A stretch of 64,000 nt of DNA. Origin: UBA6263 sp049305865 (GTDB lineage: Bacteria > Patescibacteriota > Gracilibacteria > Absconditabacterales > Absconditicoccaceae). The DNA is taken from NCBI GenBank assembly GCA_049305865.1, contig JBAQPP010000038.1, forward strand, positions 22,603 through 86,602. Reading direction: 5' to 3'. The position numbers and the translations under genes were made by a program. Positions within the stretch are counted from its first letter, which is position 1. Each line of letters starts with the position of its first letter. Of this stretch, positions 58,345 to 64,000 are shown piece by piece. Under the pieces are notes generated by a model. That model was not told the DNA's origin. It did not search any database and saw only the letters and a list, made by a program, of their open reading frames with translations.

Positions 58345-58959
58345 ATGTATGATGATTTTGAAAACAAAAAATTAATAATCAATTATAATTCTGAATGAAT
58401 CTTACTTTCAGATTGACATGAACGAACAAAGCAAATTGATGCCCAAGAACAGCTTTTTGATATTTTATATACATGAAAACACAATTTTTCTGATGAAGAA
58501 ATAATAGAAATGAAAAATCATATGTGAATAGATTTACAAACATACATCAAAAAAATCATAGAACATGAAATAGAATTTAAAACAGCAAGATCATGAGGTC
58601 ACGGATGACAAAACGTAAATAAAGTAGAAACAAAAGTACAATTGTTTTTTAATATACAAAATTCAAAATATTTAGATAATAATCAAAAAGAAAAAATCAT
58701 TGCACACGCTCACCACAAACAGTTACATCACGATAATTCTATAATAGAACTTGAATGCCAAGAAGACAGAACACAATGAAAAAACAAAGATAAAGTCATC
58801 AAAGAATTTATACAATTTTTAACTGAAGCTTTGGAAGATAAGGAAGAAAGAATAAATACACAAGTTCCAGAACATGAAAATGAAAAAAGATTAATAAGCA
58901 AGAAAAAACATTGAGAAAAAAAAATAAATAGAAATTTTAAACCAGAAATATTAGATTAA
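58345..58959 (+). CDS. ArfB/RF-1-like peptidyl-tRNA hydrolase with GGQ
   Basis: 204 residues. The catalytic block TARSGGHGGQNVNKVETKVQ at 80-99 is the GGQ loop of ArfB/YaeJ-type hydrolases, which free stalled ribosomes. The second glycine of GGQ (residue 88) is encoded by UGA at 58606-58608. An 80-residue N-terminal region (residues 1-78) is longer than in ArfB. A basic Lys-rich C-terminus (LISKKKHGEKKINRNFKPE) would enter the mRNA channel. Alternative: a dedicated peptide-chain release factor-like protein. Codon-reading domains of RF1 are absent. Confidence 0.85.
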
Positions 58960-58996
58960 AAAATACAATACTTCAAAGATTAAATAAATTTTGACA

Positions 58997-59596
58997 TTAA
59001 TTTTTATACAAATATATTACTCCATAACCCTTTTTATTTTTTATAATTTCAAAAGGTTTATGTTTTTTAAAATAAAAAGAATTGGATATTACGATACAAT
59101 CTTTTTTTATACTTTTCCATATCCAATCTTCCATATTTGCCAATTGTCATGGGAATAAAAATACATAAATATAATCGTATTTTTTAAGTTCTGCCTTATA
59201 AAGATTTTTCCAAAAAACGCTGATTTTATATCATCCAATTTTATTAAATATTTTTGCAAGTACTATAGCAAAAATATTTATATCATACCCCTCGCCTACA
59301 AGTCAAAATTTAGAATCAAAAAATCTAAGTGCCTTTGCATTACCACAACCCAAGTCTACAATTTTTTTTCATCTCACTAGATTAAGTTGTTCCATCAATT
59401 TTAAATCCTTATCAAAACTAGGTACAAACGGAGCTCTTTTATTTGGCAAAAAGCATGAAACTACCATATAAAAAGAGAACCATATCAGACAAGCGATGAT
59501 AAGAAATAAAAAAACACACAAAATAATATAAAGCATTTGAAAAAAAGAAAATAAATAATATTTAATATTTAATGAAATTATCTCTACATTCAACAA
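58997..59596 (-). CDS. Membrane-anchored methyltransferase-like protein
   Basis: 199 residues. An N-terminal hydrophobic region (YLFSFFQMLYIILCVFLFLI, then ACLIWFSFYMVVSC) anchors it in the membrane. The soluble part carries SAM motif I KIVDLGCGNAKALRFFDSKF, then EGYDINIFAIVLAK and YDYIYVFLFPGQLANMEDWI, as in small class I methyltransferases. Substrate unknown. Convergent with arfB and divergent from dnaK. Confidence 0.72.
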
Positions 59597-59642
59597 TGTT
59601 TACAAATTTTAATTAAAAAATATTTATAATTAAAAAAATCTC

Positions 59643-59681
59643 TTGATTTTTTTAATAGCATGTTTATAATATACGTGCTAT
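59643..59681 (+). promoter_or_regulatory. dnaK promoter with CIRCE-like inverted repeat
   Basis: TTGATT (59643-59648), 16 bp spacer, TATAAT (59665-59670). Overlapping the -10 box is ATAGCATGT-N9-ACGTGCTAT (59655-59681), 9-bp half-sites with a 9-bp centre as in the HrcA operator CIRCE (TTAGCACTC-N9-GAGTGCTAA), sharing the TAGCA/TGCTA cores. This suggests HrcA repression of dnaK. No hrcA gene is visible in the window. Confidence 0.65.
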
Positions 59682-59742
59682 CAAAAAATGAAAGCCAAAA
59701 AATTATATTATAAAATGTTTTTAAATTTTAAATCTTATAAAA

Positions 59743-61635
59743 ATGGCAAAGATTATTTGAATCGACCTTTGAACAACCAATTCTTGTATTTCGTATATGA
59801 TGTGAGGCAAGTCTGAGGTAATCGCAAACGCAGAATGAAACAGAACAACACCATCTATAGTTTATATCAAATGAGATGAATTATTGGTAGGTGAAATGGC
59901 AAAAAGAAAAGCAGTTTTGGAACCAAAAAATGTAGTCTATGAAGTAAAAAGATTTATCTGAAAAAAATATTCTGAAATCAAAGCTGATCTCAAGAATATT
60001 CCTTATGACGTAAAAGAATGATCAGATTGATGAATATTGATTTTAATAGACGGGAAAGAATATAAACCAGAACAAATCTCAGCGTTTATTTTAAAAAAAC
60101 TAAAAGAAGATGCTGAAAAATTTTTGGGAGAACATATTACTCAAGCAGTAATTACAGTCCCAGCTTATTTTAATGATTCTCAAAGAAACGCAACTAAGGC
60201 TGCATGAGAAATTGCTGGTCTAAAAGTTGAAAGAATTATAAATGAGCCTACAGCAGCATCTCTAGCTTATGGAGAATGAAAAAATAAAGATGAAAAAATA
60301 GCTGTATTTGATCTATGATGAGGTACATTTGATATCACAATATTAGAAATATGAAGCGAATGAACATTTCAAGTACTTTCAACAAGTGGAGATACTCATC
60401 TATGATGAACAGATTTTGATCAAAGAATTATAGATTATATAGTAGATAATTTTAAAAAGAAAGAATCAATAGATCTCAAAACCAATCCTATGGCAATGCA
60501 AAGAATCAAAGATGAAGCAGAAAAAGCTAAAAAACAATTATCTGCAGTAGAAAGGACAGAAATATCTATACCATTTATTATCACATGACCTGATTGATTA
60601 CCAAGAAATTTAGAAGACAGTTTGACTAGATCTCAGATGGAAAATATAAGTAAAGATCTTATAGAAAGATGTAAAAGCCCATTAAAACAAGCTCTTCAAG
60701 ATTCCAAGTTAAGTACTAGTGATATAAACGAAATTATATTGGTTGGTTGATCTACAAGAATGACTTTTGTACCCAAATTGATAAAGGAAATTTTTGATAG
60801 AGAACCAAAAGCTACTGTAAATCCAGATGAATCTGTAGCGCAATGAGCTTCCATTCAATGATGAATCATACAATGAGACGTAAAAGATATTTTATTACTT
60901 GATGTTACTCCACTCAGTCTAGCAGTAGAAGTTGAATGATGATTGGCTCATGTAATGATACCTAGAAATACTACTATACCTGCAAAAAAATCAAATATCT
61001 ATACAACAGCGGCAGATAACCAAGCAGCTGTAACTATCAATGTGACTCAATGAGAAAGACAGTTTTCAAGAGATAATAAATCATTAGGAACATTCAATCT
61101 AGAATGAATACCTATGATGAGAAGATGACAACCACAGATAGAAGTAACATTTGATATCGATGCAAACTGAATACTCAAAGTAACAGCTCAAGAAAAATCC
61201 ACTTGAAAAAAACAGGACGTTACAATCCAGTGAGCAACTAATCTATCTGATGAAGAAATTACAAAAGCAAAAGCTGAATGAGAAAAATTTGCAGAAGAAG
61301 ATCGCAAAAGAAGAGAAATAGTAGAATCCAAGAATACATTAGAATGATTATTGTATCAGATTGAAAATATGATGAGCGAACAAAAAGATAAGATACCAGA
61401 TGAAGAAAAAGAAATAATAAATAAACTAATAGCAGATTGAAAAGCAGTAAAAGACAAACCAGATGTAACTAAAGAAGAAATAGATGCAGAAATAGACAGA
61501 GTAAATAAAGAATTTCAAACTCTATTCCAAAAATATCAAGCTACCCCATCTTCTGAAGCCCCAAATCCAGATCAAGAAATTGAAAAAAAAGAAGAGACAG
61601 CAGCAGAAGGTGAAGTTATAGACGCTGATAAGTAG
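59743..61635 (+). CDS. dnaK: DnaK, Hsp70 chaperone
   Basis: 630 residues. Landmarks: GIDLGTTNSCISYM, VITVPAYFNDSQRNATK, NEPTAASLAYGEGK, VFDLGGGTFDITILEI, ILVGGSTRMTFVPKLIK, the substrate domain VTPLSLAVEVEGG and KSLGTFNLEGIPMMRRGQPQ, and the helical lid. The acidic end ENKK-type tail is short. UGA glycines occur in almost every motif. It has a CIRCE-like site at the promoter and a strong terminator behind. dnaJ and grpE are not adjacent, so dnaK stands alone. Confidence 0.97.
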
Positions 61636-61702
61636 AACAAATACTACTAAAAGGAGTCCCGCTAAAGCGGAATTATAGATGCCAATAAGTATTATCATTA
61701 AA

Positions 61703-61730
61703 AACTATTTCTTTACGAAATAGTTTTTTT
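61703..61730. terminator. Strong terminator after dnaK
   Basis: AACTATTTC (61703-61711) / GAAATAGTT (61717-61725), a perfect 9-bp stem with 5-nt loop and a T run (61724-61730) on the plus strand. The flanking A run on the left also gives T on the minus strand, so it can serve the convergent HD gene. Confidence 0.85.
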
Positions 61731-62371
61731 TATTTTCACTTTAATTCCAAACTAAATTCCTCTAAAAAATATTGAAGAAATTTAGTTCTTCTTTTGGCAA
61801 TAATTCTTGCAGTTTTAGTATGCATTCTTTCAACTATTTTAAGAAGCCTAACAAAGAATAAATCTAAAGCATAAGCATGAGCATCTGCTTTTCTATTTTT
61901 ACAAAATGGATCTGTAGGATGATAAAATGGATTTTTCATCTGTCATGTAGAAGCATATGTTCTCATTATAGAAATAGCTCACGTTGCTTCTAAACCATCG
62001 GCATCTTGTAATATTTTTGCTTCTAAAAGATCTGGCAAAATACCCTTATTAAAAGAACAAGATTGAATTGCTGTATATACGTCTTTAATTTTATTTTTAG
62101 GAAATTCTTTCATGTTAGATAAGATTTTTTTAGTAAATTCAGCGCTCTCATTAGAAGAAAATTGTGCAAGAGAAGAATTTTTTGGATGATTTATTACATC
62201 ATGGAATAAACAAGCAGGAACTAAGATATCTAAATCAGCCTTTTCAATTTTTGATATACGTTCAGCATTTGCCAATACACGTAATGAGTGTTGAAAATCA
62301 TGAGAAGGATCATCATTTTTCACATAAGATTTTGCTAATTTAATTAATTTAATCCTGAGAGATTTATCCAT
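61730..62371 (-). CDS. HD-domain phosphohydrolase
   Basis: 213 residues. The HD motif set is DDPSHDFQHSLRVLANAERI (first His), LFHDVINHPKN (HD) and ILQDADGLEATGAI (later Asp), the arrangement of YpgQ-type nucleotide phosphohydrolases. Three UGA glycines occur in the last third, showing that this gene still follows the local code. A nucleotide or signalling substrate is likely but not identified. Convergent with dnaK. Confidence 0.85.
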
Positions 62372-62430
62372 TTATAAATATTTAATTAAATAATACTTGA
62401 AAAATACATATCTATTAAAAAATTTCAATT

Positions 62431-62463
62431 AAAAAAAATTCCCTGGTAAAAAACCTGGGAATT
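62431..62463 (-). terminator. Rho-independent terminator for fabH-like gene
   Basis: AATTCCCTGG / CCTGGGAATT stem with one T-T mismatch and a 7-nt loop, followed on the minus strand by eight T. It lies 22 bp after the stop of the KAS III gene. Confidence 0.75.
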
Positions 62464-62484
62464 TTTCAAAAATTAAATAAGTAA

Positions 62485-63630
62485 TTATGGGATACGATAT
62501 ACAACAACATTGATATTCATACCAGCCCCAACAGAGGCAAATACAATTATATCTCCGCTTTTAAATTCGTGTCCTTCAAGTTGTCCCTTCATGATAAAAT
62601 CAAGTAAAGTAGGAATAGTCGCTACTGAACTGTTGCCAAATTCATGGATAGTCATCGGCATAATATGCCAAGGAATTTCCTTGATTCCGTAGAGTTTACA
62701 GACACGTTGTAAAATTTTATTATCCATTTTTTCATTCGCTTGATGGATAAGAAGTTTTTTAACGTCAGACAAAGTTAACCCGGCCTTATCTAAAGCTTCT
62801 TTTACAACTATTGGCACATTATCTAAGGCATAAGCATATAGTTCAGATCCTTTCATCTTGAGGAAAAGATCGTCACCGAAATAATCTGGATTGTAAGACT
62901 TTCCCATCCACAAAAGTTGAGAATGATCTATAGTGTCAGATCTCACAGAGTGAGATAAAACACCCACATGATTATCAGATACTTTTGATATAGGACATTC
63001 AGACCCATCAGGCATATCTTGCATTTCAGAAGACACACTACAAGCCTCCAAAATGGAAGCACCAGATCCATCAGCATAAATCATAGAATCTCTGTCATGT
63101 GGATCGCAAACACGTGATAATGTTTCCGTACCAATAACCATAACTCTCTTCGCATCTCCTGAACGGATAATATAATCTGCCATGATCACTCCCTGTAACC
63201 AGCCTGGACAACCAAATGGTAAATCCATAGCAATACACTTAGGATTTTTTATTCCAAGCTTATACTTTATCCTTGCAGCTAAACTTGGGACAAAATCTGA
63301 TTTTCTATTATCAAATTTCACATCGCCAAAGTTATGAGCAACAATAATATAATCCAAACTTTCGGGATCAATACCAGAAGATTCCAAAGCACTATGTGCT
63401 GCAAAAAACCCCAAGTCAGAAGCAACAAAGTTTGCGCTTGCATACCTCCGAGAATTAATCCCAGTAATTTCCTGGAATTTGTTTATAACCTCCTCATTTG
63501 ATTGTGGAAGAATATTTCCATTAGCATCATAAAACTGATGGTCCAAGAAATATGAATTTGGAATAATATTAGGCGGGACATAGGAGCCCGTACCTACAAT
63601 AATAGATCTAATCATATTTTTATTTTTCAT
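62485..63630 (-). CDS. 3-oxoacyl-ACP synthase III (FabH-like), standard-code style, probably foreign
   Basis: 381 residues, thiolase-fold condensing enzyme. Catalytic Cys141 in LPFGCPGWLQG, His296 in LLIHQANEK and Asn333 in HEFGNSSVATIP form the KAS III triad. N-terminal IVGTGSYVPP and the block DPHDRDSMIYADGSGA agree, from memory, with Bacteroidota-type members. All 28 glycines use GGN, none UGA; the gene is less AT-rich than neighbours and needs no recoding. Start at 63630 or at the in-frame Met6 (63615). Stop is TAA, which works in both codes. Confidence 0.9.
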   Translation of the reverse strand: MKNKNMIRSIIVGTGSYVPPNIIPNSYFLDHQFYDANGNILPQSNEEVINKFQEITGINSRRYASANFVASDLGFFAAHSALESSGIDPESLDYIIVAHNFGDVKFDNRKSDFVPSLAARIKYKLGIKNPKCIAMDLPFGCPGWLQGVIMADYIIRSGDAKRVMVIGTETLSRVCDPHDRDSMIYADGSGASILEACSVSSEMQDMPDGSECPISKVSDNHVGVLSHSVRSDTIDHSQLLWMGKSYNPDYFGDDLFLKMKGSELYAYALDNVPIVVKEALDKAGLTLSDVKKLLIHQANEKMDNKILQRVCKLYGIKEIPWHIMPMTIHEFGNSSVATIPTLLDFIMKGQLEGHEFKSGDIIVFASVGAGMNINVVVYRIP

Positions 63631-63727
63631 TTCTTTTTTGTTTTTTAGGTTGTTTTATTGTTTTGTTTTTATGTTTACAGATATTATACATTATACCAAA
63701 AAAGTCAAGTTACAAAATACAGCTTAT

Positions 63728-63760
63728 AAAAAAATCCGCAGTTAAAAAAACCACGGACTT
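63728..63760 (-). terminator. Terminator after PurH-like gene
   Basis: TCCG / CGGA stem (63735-63738 and 63754-63757) with T run on the minus strand (63728-63734). It follows the stop of the partial PurH-like gene. Confidence 0.6.
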
Positions 63761-63779
63761 TAAGCAATATTTCAAATAA

Positions 63780-64000
63780 TTAGTGGCCAAAAAACATTCT
63801 GGCAATATTATTTGGAATTAATAACAATAAAATATTTTTTTCCACCCACAGATCAATCGTTAGCTGATCATTTAGAGAACCACTCGTAGAAAAGATAATT
63901 TCTACACCGGCTTTGATAAGTTTTTGAGGACCATCAGGGAACGGAAAGAAACTATCACTACAACCGATAGCTCCCTTAATAATATGACGAGATCCCCTAG
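63780..64000 (-). CDS. purH: PurH-like C-terminus (AICAR transformylase), partial, standard-code style
   Basis: 73 residues visible, ending in FFGH-TAA. The block CSDSFFPFPDGPQKLIKAGV, with EIIFSTSGSLND after it, matches the AICAR transformylase end of bifunctional PurH (normally ASDAFFPFPDG...AGV...QPGGSIRD). The 3' end is divergent from that pattern (FSTSGSLN instead of QPGGSI). All seven glycines are GGN. The 5' part lies beyond the window. The gene belongs with the neighbouring FabH-like gene to the part of the window that does not use UGA for Gly. Confidence 0.72.
   Translation of the reverse strand, partial: RGSRHIIKGAIGCSDSFFPFPDGPQKLIKAGVEIIFSTSGSLNDQLTIDLWVEKNILLLLIPNNIARMFFGH

Noticed and set aside
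1..62371. Fragmented genes suggesting many pseudogenes or frameshifts
   Set aside because: Continuous frames appear once TGA is read as Gly and conserved motifs cross every TGA, so the genes are intact.
1..62371. UGA as selenocysteine or tryptophan
   Set aside because: TGA falls on invariant glycines (P-loops, DLGGGT, LSGGE), while Trp positions use TGG; there are far too many sites for selenocysteine.
63681..63710. Tandem TATAAT boxes upstream of the fabH-like gene as a promoter
   Set aside because: Two -10-like boxes are present on the minus strand, but the only -35-like TTGACT is 14 bp from the nearer usable box, so the spacing is poor.
1..64000. CRISPR arrays, rRNA genes, insertion sequences, prophage
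   Set aside because: No regularly spaced direct repeats, rRNA motifs, transposase or phage structural motifs were seen.

Overview
This 64 kb window is a strongly AT-rich bacterial chromosome segment read with a non-standard code in which UGA is glycine and only UAA and UAG stop translation. Conserved motifs prove the recoding: DnaK DLGGGTFDI, the MurC glycine-rich loop, the TilS SGGSDS loop, the UvrA LSGGE signatures and the ComM GAPGSGKT loop all contain in-frame TGA where glycine is required. That code points to the candidate phyla Gracilibacteria (BD1-5) or Absconditabacteria (SR1). A standard-code reading shatters nearly every gene; read with UGA=Gly the window holds 66 protein genes, tightly packed on both strands, plus one tRNA-Leu(CAA).

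Layout. 1-3 kb: a MurE-type ligase (cut by the window edge), RsmE and a membrane-anchored protein. 3.1-4.9 kb: two tandem MscS channels. 5.1-9.8 kb: three consecutive large secreted proteins of unknown function, one with a dockerin-like loop. 9.9-13 kb: a membrane zinc protease overlapping a DnaQ exonuclease fused to what looks like a decayed DinG-type helicase. 13.2-21.4 kb: a PH-like gene that may be foreign, an HAD phosphatase, a SemiSWEET transporter, Hsp20, signal peptidase I, SSB, tRNA-Leu and a phosphoesterase. 21.5-30.1 kb: a co-directional plus-strand run with MurC, two lipoproteins, membrane proteins, a DUF59 protein, TsaB, a RuvX/YqgF resolvase, an Mre11-like phosphoesterase and a short UPF0371 protein. 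30.2-38.7 kb: a type IV secretion-like locus with a TraC/VirB4-like protein, two VirB2-like pilins, a polytopic protein, two tandem VirB6/TrbL-like giants and a lytic transglycosylase-like protein. 38.7-62.4 kb: UvrA, pilin-like proteins, RelA/SpoT with a divergent HD-only hydrolase, an EgtD-like methyltransferase, a Fur-family regulator, DUF177, TilS, a cohesin-like surface protein, a prenyl diphosphate synthase, ComM, a GGQ hydrolase, DnaK with a CIRCE-like operator, and an HD hydrolase.

The last 1.5 kb differs. A KAS III (FabH-like) gene and the 3' end of a PurH-like gene are visibly less AT-rich and use no UGA glycine at all (0 of 28 glycines in the FabH-like protein). This is either recent transfer from a standard-code donor, perhaps Bacteroidota, or an assembly junction.

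Taken together, the window describes a small cell with its own peptidoglycan synthesis, repair and stress response, and a heavy investment in envelope-spanning and secreted machinery (T4SS-like locus, type IV pilins, lipoproteins, cohesin/dockerin-like surface proteins). This fits, but does not prove, an epibiotic or predatory lifestyle as reported for some Absconditabacteria. Functions are called from motifs read by eye; no database search was run.
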